From NCBI GenBank assembly GCA_000708835.1, contig DF237252.1, positions 1-64,000 of the forward strand: a stretch of DNA of 64,000 nucleotides. Direction: 5' to 3'. Shown piece after piece: positions 1 through 13,100 of the stretch. A program made the translations under genes and the position numbers. How positions within the stretch are numbered: position 1 is the stretch's first letter; each line of letters opens with the position of its first letter. The stretch is from Klebsormidium nitens (taxonomy: Eukaryota; Streptophyta; Klebsormidiophyceae; Klebsormidiales; Klebsormidiaceae). The notes beneath the pieces were generated by a model. The model was not told where the DNA came from. It searched no databases and was given only the letters and a program-made list of their open reading frames with translations.

Positions 1-113
1 CTTCTAACAGTCCTGCAAGACTAATCAAAAGAACAAGAGACGTCGAGAATGCTATCAGCGTTGTATTATTGATGGCCGGCTGCCCTTTCATCAAAAACCC
101 TTGCTCGTTTCAG

Positions 114-3100
114 AGAGCCCATCGAGGACAAGGGCCTGGCGGCCTACAGCTCCGCGGAGTTCGCCGTTTTCCTCGCCGGTGCTGACCCGACAGAAGTGGA
201 CTTGCAAGACGACCGCATTCTGCTCGACGGCGAGAGAGCAAACCAGGACCTCCTGGTGGGCCGCCTCAAGGAGTTCTACGAGGCGCAGGCGGGCGCCCGC
301 ACCGGAGCCAGCCACGTGGCGTGGTGGGCTGGCTTCTCCGCGCTCCTTGAAGCTGTTGTCTCGCGCCGGGTGACCCGCGTGCTCAAGTGGGTGGACGCCA
401 AACTGACGGAATTCCGAGACGAGGACGGGACGCTGAACGAGGCGGCCGCTCGCTTTCGAGCGGAAGCGGAAGCGAAGGCGCGGGAGCTTCAGGCAAGGTG
501 TCCGGACGAAGTAAAAACTTTTGACTTGCTCTTGTCTTGTGACTTTTCTCTGTCCCAGACGCAGAGCATCAGACTCGAAGCTCCATCATTTCCACAACTT
601 GAGATCCACAACATGAAAAACCACCTAAATCGGCTGAATCATTTGGTTCTGTGTTCCTTTTGAGCGGATAAGCGGATGCGTAGTCTATGTAAAATCAGTC
701 TTCTATTTGGTTTTCCATTGCCGCTTACCACGTCCGTTGTGAAGCTTGTAAAGCCCTCCGGAATATTGGGAGCTTATTTTACGCTGTAATCTTGAAAGCG
801 GTGCTTTTGCTTTCATCCCAGGCGACTTGAGAATTCTTGCGCTGTTGCTTCTTGGGATCTTTGACGGTTCGTCTTTCTGTGTGCAACTTCCGCCGTCTCT
901 CAATCTTCTCATTTCACGGCTTCTGAGCTTTTTGCAATCCTTCCCCGCTCATGCACTCACATAAGGTACTTTCGATGGCCATCAGGGTCGTGACTTGCTG
1001 CCTTTAGAAACACCCAGCCTTTACATTCAAAGAAACACCTCCAACCTAAGGGCGGAATCGTTTCTACTGCAGGCGGAGTGGCGGCTCTGCAAGGCCCGGT
1101 GCGACCACTGCTTCCTGGGCTGCCTATCCATCAAGAATCAAGAGGTCCAGGTGCACTCATGCATGGGAAGCCACAAGTGCGACAGCGCAGGCGCTTACTG
1201 CGTCGATGACGGCGCCGCTGAGCAGAACGCGTGCGGCGAGAGGAACGGGCACGCCGGCGTTCACGACTGCCGGGTCAAGGACCACACGTGCGGGGCCGCC
1301 TGCCACTTGGCACACTGCCTCAACTGCAACAAGGTACGACTCTAAAGAAGAAAAGCTTGGTCATGTTGACGCTTGGAACGCTTGCTTTTGACTTTCCTCT
1401 TTTGACTTGCTACTGCATCCAGGCCAGAAATTGGTGAGCGAGCATCGTTCGTCTGATGTGTTATCTTAGGTCCTTTTTTAATTGCTCAGATCATTGAGAC
1501 GCTTCTTTCAAAAAGTACAATTTTTGAACGAAAGTGACGCTTCTTGTCCAGATCTGTCTGTTGTAACTTGTGCATGACTGAATATGCTTCGTTGCAGTTG
1601 CTGGCTTTGGAATGTCGTGAAGACGGCTTCTCGGGCAAGGAAAACCAGGCTCTTTTAAACTTTCTTAATCTGCTAGCATTCCTTTATTTGCAACCAGGTC
1701 TGCGCGCGCAAGTCGGGCCACGCGCGCGACGCGCCGCACCTCTGCAACGCGCCCGCGCACATGTGCGGCGCGCCGTGCACCGCGCCGCGCTGCCAGGGCC
1801 GCTGCAACATCAGCATCGGGAAGCAGCACACCGTGCACAAGTGCCCCGAGGTCGCGTGCACGCACCAGTGCGTCCTGCCCAACTGCGCGCAGAGCTGCGC
1901 CGCGCGGGATCACTTCCACGGCAGCGCGCTGTCGCGCACTTTCCTGGAGGAGAACGCGATCGCGCCCGACGCCGCCGAGGAGGCGCGCTTCCAAGGGGCA
2001 CACTTTTGCGGCCAGCCCCACGCGTGCAGCGAAAAGTGTGAGATGGACGGGATCTGTAAAGTTTCCATCCAGGAGGTGAAGGAGGAGACCGAGATTTTCC
2101 AGGGCAAGCTGTCGACTTTCGAGTACCGCGCCGTCTCGGAGGCGAACGGCGAGAGGCGCGACTGCTGCGAGCGGATCCCGCCGTTCCAGACTGAACATTC
2201 CGGCGTGCACCGGCACACCACAGACCCGCGGGTCGTGCAATACTGCGACAAACGCTGCCCCACGTGCTGGTAAGTCGAGCGGCTGTGCAGAGCTTATATA
2301 TGCGAGCTTCTTGCTTTTCTAGATGCGTCTGGTCTTTAACCCTTATCAAGGTCAAAAGTGGCTGGAATGTCGAAGTTTTACAACGCTCTCTTACCCTGCC
2401 TGCTTTGTTTCAATACTTGTTCTAATCAATCATAGCCAAAATTTGAGAACGCGTTTCTCTGAAGATCAGCACGTCTTCCCCCTTTCATACCGCCGCAGGA
2501 CCTATCATTCCGTCCTGATTGGTTCAAACTCCCGAACCTGACGAACTCTGCAGATACTTTCAACCAATAATCGATTGAGGCCCTTTCGAACTCGCAAGGT
2601 ACTTTTGCGAGCTCGAGTACGGCCACAATGGGCTGCACAAGGGCGCGCACGGCATGATGCGCCGCAGCTTCTTCGTCGCGGACGCCGAGGAGATCGACCT
2701 GGGCGGCGGCCGCGTGTACGCGCCCGGGGAGTCGGGGCGCGCGGAGATGTGCGACATGTTCTGCCGCTCCACGGGCCGCGGCCACATCCACATCATGGAC
2801 TGCGACTCGGCGGATCCCCTCAGGTGAATTCCTTGGACAGTTTAAAGCTGTGTGTCCTTTCACTTCCAACCGCCCGCTTCCGGATTGGGGAAGTTTCTTC
2901 TGTTGCTTCCGCGGCGACCTGCACGTCAATCGAAGCTGCTTTGCAGCAGTGACAGGTTGCGGCTGACTCCAAAACAGGCCATCGCATATCAGGGAAGCGT
3001 GTTGCAATGAGAACGGTATGTGGCCTCTTTGCCAGTAGCTCTCCAAGCACCTCATTATCCCGCCCGTTCGACTTTTATTTAGCCTCATGTGGCCGCAACC

Positions 3101-5797
3101 ATGGCGTAAACCATAGAACGTTTTGCAGATGCACGCACGCCGCTGAGGACGGACGGCGTCACCAGACACGTGTCTACCTGCCGAACGGGCACGTGCCCAA
3201 GGACGAGCTGACGCACGCGGCCTACTGGGACACGGTCGGCTGGGAGGACAGCTGCTCGGCGGCCGACCGCGCAGAGTTCGCGCGGTGCGGCTACGCGTGC
3301 GGCCACCCCGCGCACTGCGCGCCCGGGGCCGCGAAGTCGCAGTGCGTCATGCCGCTGTGGCACCGCCCCGTTACGGAAACGGCCAGCACGAGAAACGCTC
3401 TGGCGATCCAAGGAGATCCTGGGGTCGTCTCCTCAGACGGACACGTGTACAACTGCAGCCCCGCCCACCCCCTTGCGTCCGGCGACAATTACCACGTGGT
3501 TCTCGTGCTGGACTCGTCGTACTCCATGAACGGGGCGCCCTGGGCGCAGCTGAAGGCCGCCGTTTCTGCGTTCGTGCAAACGCGGCTCGCGAAGAGCTCG
3601 GCGGACGTCCTGTCAATCGCGCTCTTTGACGCGAGCGCCCGCATCGTCTGTGAGGCGCAGCCCTTCTCGGCGCAGCCCCAAACTGCCCTCCCGGCTCAAG
3701 CCACCGGCGCGGACACCCGCTTCAGCCCCGCTCTGTCGACGACTTTCGAGGTCCTCCAGAGAGTGCGCGCGCGGGGGTCTGCGGTGTCCGCATTCCGCTT
3801 CGGGGTGTCCGCATTCCGCTCCGGACAAGTGGTGTACACGCCCCTGGTCCTCTTCATGTCCGACGGGTGCGGCTCCGGCGGCTCCGCGGAGATGGATGCG
3901 ATCTACAGGGCCTTTAGTGGCGACAAGCTGGAGGTGCACACCGTGGCATTTGGAAATGCGAACAAGGATCAGCTGAGGAGCTTGGCAAACAGGGCGCAAA
4001 GGCACTTCCACGAGTCGGTGGACGGCGTGGCACTGAAGGATACCTTCGTGCGGATCTCGTCGCAGATGAAGGTCCATGTCAGCCTGGTGGCCCAGCCGAC
4101 AGGGGTGAGCGATGTGAAGCTCAATCTTTGAGCTTCGAGCTTTGGTTGAAAGCACTTGAAGGCGATCTCTGAAGCACAATCAGTCTGGGCAGCAGATTTA
4201 TATATGAAGATCTCGACGCGTAAGCTGAGGAACGGAACAAAGACGACTCATCAAGCTTGCTCGTCTTTTCCCGATTTGTTGGACCGCAGAACTGTACTTC
4301 AGAATCGGTATCATTGCGTTTGGAATCTGAAGAGCTACTATTGTCAAGCTGCTAATTAATGTCGTCTGACTATGCAGGCGAGAGCAGCCCAGGCGAATGG
4401 ACCCGCAGCAAACGCGAGAGAGGTGATACATTTGTGCCAGACTTAGGGATCAAAGTAGAAATTCTTGATTGTGTGCCTGGCTGCGATTTCTCCTGAACAT
4501 CCTTCAATGTCGTCAGAAGCCGATAATGTTGGAGATTGGAGCTCGTCTCGTTTCGAAACTGACGATATCGGTTGCGGATCTGCTTAACCGTCATTAGCGC
4601 TTTGCCTGCAGTGATGTCGCCCGTTCAAAAGCGAGTAGCTGGCAAACTCTAGCCTCTGCGGAGTCGGGTCTGCTCTTGTGTAGTCCCCAGTCAAGGGTAC
4701 TCGATCATCTGATGTAGAAACTATTACAGGCAACCTGGTGGCCACCATTCAGCGGATGTCAGCCCAGAAATAATTTCTGACAATCCGGTGAAAGACCAGC
4801 CGCTACGGCTGCCTGGACTCAAATCAGAGATTTTCCTCTCGTCTTAACTCAGATTGAGAGGGTCAACAGCTTCCGGCAGCAGCAAGAGAAGGCGGCTGAA
4901 GATGATGCTGAGCGCGAGAGACTAGGGGAGGCGGCGAGGGCGGAGATTGCCCCAGTCAAAGAGGCTGCCGACGGATCTCTTCTGGACCTGCTCCGCCGTT
5001 TGGGGATCCCTGTATGCAACCCAAATTCTGGCCCTTCTTTCTTTTTCGGAGGTTATGTCTCAGTCAACAGTATAAGGGGATCGTTCAAGTGTTCAAAGGA
5101 CGCTCGTAGCTTCCAGCAAGTGCAGCTGTTTGAGCGCAAGGGTTAGATATTTGGCAGGCCGTCAAATGATGGGAAGGTGCCACGCTGTGCATTTGCCGTG
5201 CTGCCACATGGCCTCAGACTTATCTCAGCCGCAGTCGCCATCTAAACTTGCTATCAAGCTCGGTTTGTTTGATCAGTGCATGTGTCGGCTGGTTGAGAAA
5301 CTTCAATGGATAACGGAAGTGACGCGTATCTTGGCGAAGCGCAAAATTTGAGTTTGAAGTTGTCTCTGCTGATCCTACAAGGATCAGGAGAAGCATGCTG
5401 CTTTCCCATTGGAACAACTCTCATTCTATCTCTCGTGTAGATTGAAGAAACCTTTTCTCCTTGCCACCCTGGCCCCCGGAATACATCGACTTTATCATTG
5501 TCGTAGGTATGATCCAAACGTTATAATCCAGCCAGAATCAGCCACAACGGTTCGGTTCTCTACGATATCTTTGTGTCCAATCCAGTGCTGACCGCCCGTT
5601 GCCGCACGCCGCCCGGCTTGCAGGTGGGTGGGGGCGAGAGACCGTCCCGAAGTGACCTGAAGAAGGCCAAAGCGGCGGCCAACAGGATGTTCCATCCCAA
5701 CACCGCTGGCAACGCTCAGAAGAGTCTCTGGGACCGAGTGTACGGGGAAGAAGTCATCAAGGAGCTCCAGAACCACCCAGACTGGAACGCGTTGTGA
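114..5797 (+). CDS. Cys/His-rich von Willebrand A-domain protein (5' end outside window)
   Basis: Eight exons join in frame: 114-510, 1073-1333, 1698-2269, 2599-2823, 3129-4104, 4380-4424, 4853-5011 and 5624-5797, giving about 935 visible residues. The first exon opens in mid-codon after a 3' splice site, so the start lies upstream of the window. It begins with a helical segment, followed by many Cys/His pairs of the type HTCGAACHLAHC and HKCPEVACTHQC, probably zinc-binding. A vWA domain follows in exon 5, with an intact MIDAS start DSSYSMNG and a later LFMSDG strand. The tail is a charged coiled coil (exons 6-7) and a short helical end containing a MFHPN motif. The Cys-rich block plus vWA arrangement recalls large fungal and amoebal proteins that carry an N-terminal GTPase domain. 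That is from memory, and the N-terminus is not visible here. Function unknown; binding of metal-dependent protein ligands is inferred from the MIDAS. Confidence 0.8.
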
Positions 5798-7077
5798 TGC
5801 GCTCTTGCGAGCCAGCGGTTTGTGTGCACGTTGGGCTAAGGTTGGTTCTCAAGAGTTTGGAAGAATCTACGGGTAAGCTGGAGGCTGGGCATACTTTCGG
5901 GTCGCGGGCACGTGATGAGGGCGGGCCTTGCCTGAATGCGCCGGAGGCGCGCGGTTTGTATATATGTGTTGCCAGCGTACGTATGGGAGGTGCACACAAC
6001 AAGTCCCTGTTAGTATACAGCTTGATTTCGACCAGAGACAAATGAGAGGTTTGACCTGGAGCGTCAGTTCCTCTCTCGTAGATATAAACGCTCTAGAGTC
6101 CAATCCGCTTTACGTTAGAACCGCATACTTGATCGGAGCTAGCATATACCCCGCTTCAATCCAGAGGTCGTAGAACACCACTTTGTATCAGTCAGCCCAC
6201 TATATCTGAGTAGCATCGGTGTGAAGTCGAAGAAGACGGGAGGATGCAGACCTTGGCTGCCGCCTACTATACTAACCGTCCCATTAGGGTGCTTCGATTG
6301 TTTCCCCCAGGCTTCGTGGATATATTTAATGATTGCTAAATTGTCACCTAGCTCCGGCTTATCCGACGACACTCGAATCTTGCCACCATCCAACTGTATG
6401 TTTCTGCGCCATGCATTGCGGAAATGCTTTAAAAGATGTGCAGGCAGGCGGCCCGGCCGCCGTCTCGAGTCAATATAGGACATTGACACTTCGGTACTGG
6501 TCATGAAATGTTATCGAACGGACCCGCGTGGCGCATATCCGGGCCGCGCTATGATGCATGGCAGGACCTGGAATCATGCTTGGCTTATATGCATTTGTAA
6601 TTGCAGAGGAATTGCAATACCTCTGGCCATGGCCGGGCCACTATATAGTAGCACTCATATAGCTGCAGCTGTTCAATCAAATGGAGCTATTGCCGTACTT
6701 GAGAACCAGTCTTTCAATAGAGATTCCATGGCTTTACAGAAGCGCGAAGAATCAAGATCGCCCGCGCGCCGCAGACCGACGTCATGTGCGCACGCAAGTC
6801 AGCACCGTTATTGTTGTACGACTTTGGTTAAGATGTAGGGCCTGAACCAGTTGTCGGGCCGGCCAGGGTGGAATCGGGCAATGCCTTCGCAATCAAATGC
6901 GGAGTTTCGAAACAAATATCAATCAATATTCGTAATAAGATTGTCCATTGTGCACTTACGAATCGCACCATCGCACCCGGAGGTCACTGCTTGTGAGTGA
7001 CTAACCGTGCTATGAATGTATCAACTCTCGGGCTCAAAGCTATGTACATTTACTTGCACGAACCTTCAACGACACGT
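5798..7077. other. Intergenic spacer between convergent genes
   Basis: This spacer lies between the stop of the vWA gene and the stop of the small minus-strand membrane protein gene. I see no conserved gene. A 121-codon minus-strand open frame at 6139-6504 has unremarkable composition and no recognised domain. Short AT-rich patches such as TATATAT occur. Confidence 0.5.
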
Positions 7078-9285
7078 TCATCGCATTCGGAATGCTGCTA
7101 CCAGTCCCACAGCCACGCCGAGCGCTAGTTTCGGAATAATCCTCCCTAGGCCCTTGTACACATCACCTACGATTGGGATCCGTTTTACTATGCCGGCCGA
7201 CATGAAGACGAGCACGGTTCCAGCCGGTATGAAGATTGCTAGCCGGTGCGATGACCGGGAAATTGCGAAATGAACGAAAAACGAGCGGGCAAAGTGCCGG
7301 AACGCCTCCAGGCTGAGGGTGTCCCGGCCGATGAAGAAGATGCCCTTTTCGATGACTTCGTCCACGTCTTGCTGGGTCGGCGGCCTGCGAAGAGGAGGCA
7401 TCGAGCGAGATGTTTCAGATATCGAACGTGTTTCCCACCTGGATTGACACAGGATTTTCTGGAGCGTAATTCTTGTGTTGTGAACCTATTCACGTCACCT
7501 TGGCTCAAAAGCCAATACAGAGTAGAGCCGTTCAGCTCATTCTACTTCGGTTTCAACTCAAACAACAACTAGACTGAGCACTGGCGTCGAACTGACGACT
7601 TTGCCTCGAAGTGGACGGTCAGAATGTCCATCCGGTGACTTAATCTCTTTGCGGAAACACTTGCCCGCCACCAACAGGTTTTACCGACTTGATGAACGAG
7701 ATGCCTGGGAGTTTCTGGTGGGAGCTTGATTGAGAACAGGATGAAATAGGGATAGTCTCGCAGGGCTTCTGGATGTCGGCATGGCCTAATCTTTTGAACT
7801 GATCTTGGAATTTGATCTCTACTTCTAATAAGGGCGACAAATTCGTCCACTGCCGCGAGCCACATCCCTGGCCTTGAATCAGAAGCGGCGCAAAGGAAAC
7901 GGTCGGACGAAGTCCAGTGCACTGTATCTTATGGATGAATTTGTTGGAAAGCTTGAACTCAAGACCTGCCCATCAGTTTACTAGAACGGCCTTGTCTCTC
8001 TTTGCCCGGGGGAGGCATCCCACTAAAAACCACCCACCCATTAAACCACCCGTTGGACCACCGATTAATCCACCCGGTGAACCACCCACTGAATCTTCCA
8101 TTGGGTGGTTGAGAACCGGACATAAGACACAGAACCCTTCCTCTCCAACCCCCAAACAGGACGTACAGGACTTCGAAAAGTTACACAAGCTACACAAACC
8201 ACAAAGTGAATGTAATCATTATTGCGCCGTCAAAGCTCTCAGCAGTTTCGCAGCCATTGGCGGTCACCTTTTGAACCCGACTCGGTGAGACTTGAGTCTC
8301 GGAGAAGAAGCCGGTTTGTTTATCACTTGGCACCAGAAGTCCTGACCTAAATGGGGCAGTGACAATCAGCAATCGGATCAATGTTCTGCAGATCTAAGCT
8401 TGTTTCAGATGAGCAGGGGCTCGCTTCACACGGGGTATATGCTGCATACCTCCGCATCCACAGCTCTGCGAATGGCAGCTCCATCGTTCCCATCCGGACG
8501 TAGATCCGCTGGATAGCTTCATAAAGCTGCCAGCCAGAGGGATCCAATCAGTCCGGTTTTACATCTGCCACCTACATGAGAAGGACTCTGCCGCTCTCCT
8601 CGTTGGCTATCAAAACGGAACTGGACTCAAGTTCGACGAATGTTGGAACAAGAAACACCTGAAGAGTGAATGCAAGTCAAAAGGAAGGTGCAGCTTGCAA
8701 CGCCTCGAAAAGATGGATAAGAGGGCACAGGCATAAGCTGTCCAAACGTGACTTGAACAATCAGTAAGTGACTCTAGAGGTCCCTGCCAGTAAGCGGGTG
8801 AGCCGTACTGATCTTACTCTCGAATGCGGTTTGAGGCGCCAGCGGACTGATTATTGACTGGCTGGGGCATGCTTTGGAAGGAAGGGGTGTTGTAAAGTGT
8901 GAAGCATTGTAAACCACGGGCACTTCTAAGCAGTCACATCACACCAGCAGCCTTATCTTGGGGGGCAAACAGTTTGGGGCTGAACCTGTGCCCGCTCAAA
9001 TTGAGTTCCTGAACTTCACAAGTTCTAAGAACGCCAAGATTCCACAGGGTCCACTTATCCACTCTGGTTAGAGCTCCTCACCTGCCACTTGTGCAGCCCG
9101 TGCGCCAGCCCCCCCCCTTCCGCAAACGACCACTCAACCACCTCTTGGAAGCCCTCTGAGCTGTCAAGGACGTGCTCCGCCTCAGCCTTCACCCGCTGCG
9201 AAAGTGTCTGGCCCATCGGATGGTTCTGAAACAAATCTGACAACCTGCGCTTCACCCCTTCCAGAGACTGCTCAAGGTTGTCCAT
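7078..9285 (-). CDS. Small predicted membrane protein, unrecognised
   Basis: Three exons on the minus strand (9082-9285, 8432-8526, 7078-7384) join in frame to 201 residues. Exon 1 opens with MDNLEQSLEGVKRRL and is followed by a strong GTGAGG donor. Exon 2 (LYEAIQRIYVRMG) ends CCCC before GTGTGA, leaving two bases that complete a Pro codon with the first base of exon 3. Exon 3 ends with two hydrophobic segments, roughly LAIFIPAGTVLVFMSAGIV and IIPKLALGVAVGLVAAF, and a short basic tail RMR, so it is probably a tail-anchored or hairpin membrane protein. I do not recognise the family. Its start faces ESF1 across 840 bases. The model rests on splice signals and phase only, so it is less secure than its neighbours. 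Confidence 0.5.
8031..8105. repeat. Short CCACCC-rich minisatellite
   Basis: Imperfect tandem units of about 12-15 bases (ccaccc-n-ttaa type) lie in the second intron of the small membrane protein gene. One frame reads as a Pro-rich PPIKPPVGPP string, but it is not attached to any exon. Confidence 0.5.
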
Positions 9286-10125
9286 TCACAACCTTGGACT
9301 GGACGGTGCCTGTTCAAATTGGCAATGAACTCTCCAATAACAAATGCCTCTGTGCTTTACGGTTTGATTGCGCATTGATCCAATTGTCCGAGGGGCTTGC
9401 CTGAAGAGGTCTGGAAGCTCAGTTGAAGCGGTTCAGAAGCTGGATTGTAGCCTCTACAAACCAGCACGGGCAATGCAAGAGGCGGACAATTGTGGCTAAC
9501 GTCAGAAGCGGAACTGGTGCTCATCGGTGGCATTGCTCATGGCGCACCCTGCGTTGCAGTCTACAGCAGCCGCATCTACAAGCTCTAACTCGGAATATGT
9601 GAGCTGTGCAATCAAACAAAATTCACCATCCTACATAAAACTGGAACTTTCTACCCAGAAACAGAGCTTTCAGCTGCCAGCTCCTTGCTTCAGCCTTGCT
9701 TCAAGTTCAACGTTTCCTTTACTGTGCCACTGCCAGAGCTTGGAGTGACCCGCGTGACCTTCCTCTTCAGACTTCAACAAGTGCTTCCAAAATACAGAAA
9801 GTCTACTAATATGATAATATTGCCTTCTGGCACCTTTTAGGTAGGCTTATGATATTTCGCCATCGAAGAAAGCTACATGCGAATTTCGCCTTGCTTGAAT
9901 TCGACTCGCTTCATAAGTGCCTGCACGGCTATAGCCCGCTATAGCCCTTGTCCATGCTATTTGTTAGGCCATTTCAAGCTTTCGGACTAGGATAGCATAG
10001 CGGCCAGCCATTCAAGAAACAAGCTCTGAAGAGTTGTACTACATAGTAGTTTGTACATGGAATCTGATCCTCGTTGCTAGAAAACTCGAAGGTGAACCCA
10101 TTGGCGCTCCGCCCCCTCTCTCAAG
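9286..10125. promoter_or_regulatory. Shared upstream region of the small membrane protein gene and ESF1
   Basis: These 840 bases separate the minus-strand start at 9285 from the ESF1 start at 10126, so the stretch must hold both promoters and 5' leaders. No clear TATA box or repeated motif stands out to me. The role is inferred from gene orientation. Confidence 0.4.
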
Positions 10126-13100
10126 ATGGCAGAAGGGGGGGGAAAGCAGAAGCATGGCAAGGGCCGGGGCCCCGCCCCTGTGATTGCAGACCCTCGCTTT
10201 GCCAAACTGCACAGCGACCCCCGCTTTCAGAGGATCCCGCGTGGCCAGCAGAAGGTGGCCATCGATCCCCGTTTTGAGGCAATGTTCAAGGACCCTGCCT
10301 TTCAGACCAAGTTTGTGGTCGACAAGCGGGGTAGGAAGAAGAAGGGCCAGGATGCGGATAATCTGGAGAAGTATTATCGGTTGGAGAAGGGAGAGACGAA
10401 AGGTCGGAAGAAGGGTGAGGAGGAGGAAAGCAAAGATGAGGAGGTGGTTGTAGCAGAGGGCGATGAGGCTCTTCCTAACCAGGAGAACTTGGTCAAGAAG
10501 GGGTTTAGAACTGATCAGCGACGGCCCAAAAAGGGCGCCACGGAAAGTAAGGTGGAGAATGCTGTGCCACAGAAGCGGAGCGGCAGAAAGTTGCGCGAGG
10601 AGAGCGATGAGGATGAGAAAGACGGGGGGAGTGAATTTGAAAACGATAGCGATTCTGAGAGTGGTACGGATTCAGAAGCGGGACCCGGCGACCGGGATGT
10701 ACTGAGGGAAGGTTTTGGGAGCGACGAGAGTTCGTCGTCAGAGGATGATGAGGAGAGCGAGCTGGAAGATGAGGCTGAAGACAAGGTCCGTCCAGCATTT
10801 TTTTGTTTCTAGATCCTATGCTTAACTTTTTTGTAAGTTTGATCTATTCAACATGATGAAGGGGAAATTAAGTTCTGAAAGTGATGCGCCCCCGTCGTCA
10901 GCGCACCACCACCAGGAACCAAAGCATCGACCATTACCAGACTGCTTTCACTCTGTGGAATTGTGGATTGGATTTGTAAAATCCTGTGGGAGTTGTGGAT
11001 GTTTCCTTGAAGGACCAATTGAGTGACAGGGCTTGGGAGCAAGAAATGATACGCTGTAGGGCAGATTTTGGAGGCTCGCTGATCTTGAATGGGAGAATGG
11101 GCCTAAAATGTGAAGAAATTTTCTAAAGCGCTTTATGGCTCATCGGAGAAGCATAAATACAGTTGAAGCCTCTTTTCTTCGACAACCTTCCTGTGCTAGA
11201 CACAAAGCAGGGGCATCTGGATGCAGCGACCACCCTTGTGAGTAGAAGGGAAGAAATGAGTACGAACGCCAGATACAAATGCAAAGTGTTTTTTGAGGCT
11301 TCTCTAAGCTCCTTTCACTCTCTACTTGTTTAATATATTCACCATGTGGATAATAATTGTTTAGGAAGGCACAGGGGAGGACCTCCAGCTGGCGGGCACA
11401 TTGTCTGTTGTGTTCCGAAGCGTCGACTGAGAGACTTTGCAGTGCTCCGTGCACCTGCGACGTCTCAGTTTGCGCTGAATGGATCTCGGACGTCCATCGG
11501 GACTGCTTGAATGCAGCCTCAATCTTCCGGAATTGACTGGGAGCTCCAGAAGGAAGACGCTCGCAGAATTGACATGTCTCAGGTTGCAAAGTTGGCCCTT
11601 GCTGAGGGATTTGCCGCACTTATTCCATTTTTTGCAGTGGGAGGAACCTGAGAAAGTGCCTACGAGCGCCGAGGAGACCCGGAGGCTCGCGATTGTCAAT
11701 CTGGACTGGGAGTACATCAGGGTAAGTCGCCCCTCACGCGGCCGAATTGTGGTGGTTTGCAGACGTCATTGATGGCCAAACTTGCTGAGTCTGGAAGGTT
11801 TAGCCATGTGCAGCCCAGTTGCACCGAGACATGATTCCGCAGAAGGTTTTGGCCAAACAGGGCAAAACCTCGAAAAACAAAAATATTTTGCCTGGAAAAG
11901 TGACACCAAAGATTTTGCAGTCGCAGTGAACCCTTCTGCTACGTTCTCGGAAGACGTCTTACTGGCAGTCGACGTTTACTGTCTCAAGAGCCATTCCCTT
12001 AGGGTCTACGATCAGTAATGCTTACGTAAGGCACTAAAGAGAATGTTCGATAATTCGTCGCTTGAACACTTAATGACCAGATGTACGACTTTTGCAGGCA
12101 GTCGACATTCTAGTGATGCTCAAGTCATTCCTCCCCGAGAGTGGTTCTATCGAGTCGGTCACGGTCTACCCCTCCGATTTCGGGCTTGAGCGGATGAAAG
12201 AGGAGGAAGTCAAGGGGCCACAGCCGTTGTGGGGTGGGGACGCATCGGAGGAGGACGATGATGAGAGCGATGAGGACGGCGCGGGGGTGAACATGGAAAA
12301 GTTGCGGGAGTACGAGAAGTCGAAGCTGAAGTGAGTGGAGAGTTTATCTTCTCTTTTTGTGATCAAGGGTCGTAAGCTGCAGTACCCAGAAAGACGTGTC
12401 ATCGAGTCATAGAGTGACTATGACTTAAGCTGTTATCAAAGTTCGACGGCTAGTGCAGTTGTTCGTTTCAAGATTCTCTTTCGTGGCGAAGATGGATTGA
12501 TCGTAAAGGCGCTATTGCGAGGGAGTTGCATGGTTGGGAAGGTCGAAAAAGCTGAAGACGGGAAAGGAAGTCTTAAATTTGATGTAGTGGGCATGGCTTC
12601 CGGAGTCGAAGCTGGTGTGATGAGGAGAAGGCAGCTGTAGCAGGAGTTGGAGCAGGAAAGCTGCTTTTCAGAGGAAAAGGCTGCCTGGGTTAGAACTGGG
12701 CGATCAGATCCCTCTGAGTGCCCTGTAGATCTGTCCTCCTTTCAAAGGGTTGCAACATACGGAGAAGGGCAGCAGACCAACGGTGAGAAAGGAGAACGCT
12801 GCGTCCGAGGGAAGTGTGGGAGAAAGAGTCCTGTCAATGTCAAGGATGCGAACATTGCTGTGAAGTTCGTTCGTTTTGGATGTCCTGTTCAAAATGGTGG
12901 TAACACTGTTCCCTTCTGGTCCACACCATTCCGCCCAAGATATTTTCCTCTACCAGAGTTTCGCCCCAAGAACTGATACGCTGTCAGTTTGCGCGACTGG
13001 CTGGCCCCATTGGGCGTGCCCCGGTCTCAAGCTAACCCGGTTTGAGCGAGGGTGGTCAATCTTTCCGTTCCCTCGCCCTCTCTACTGGCATGGGACATTT

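Noticed and set aside
7569-7922. 117-codon minus-strand frame in the small membrane protein intron
   Set aside because: Does not join the neighbouring exons in frame and shows no recognised domain.
11140-11619. 159-codon antisense frame in ESF1 intron 1
   Set aside because: Low-complexity composition, no domain, and no splice partners; probably chance.
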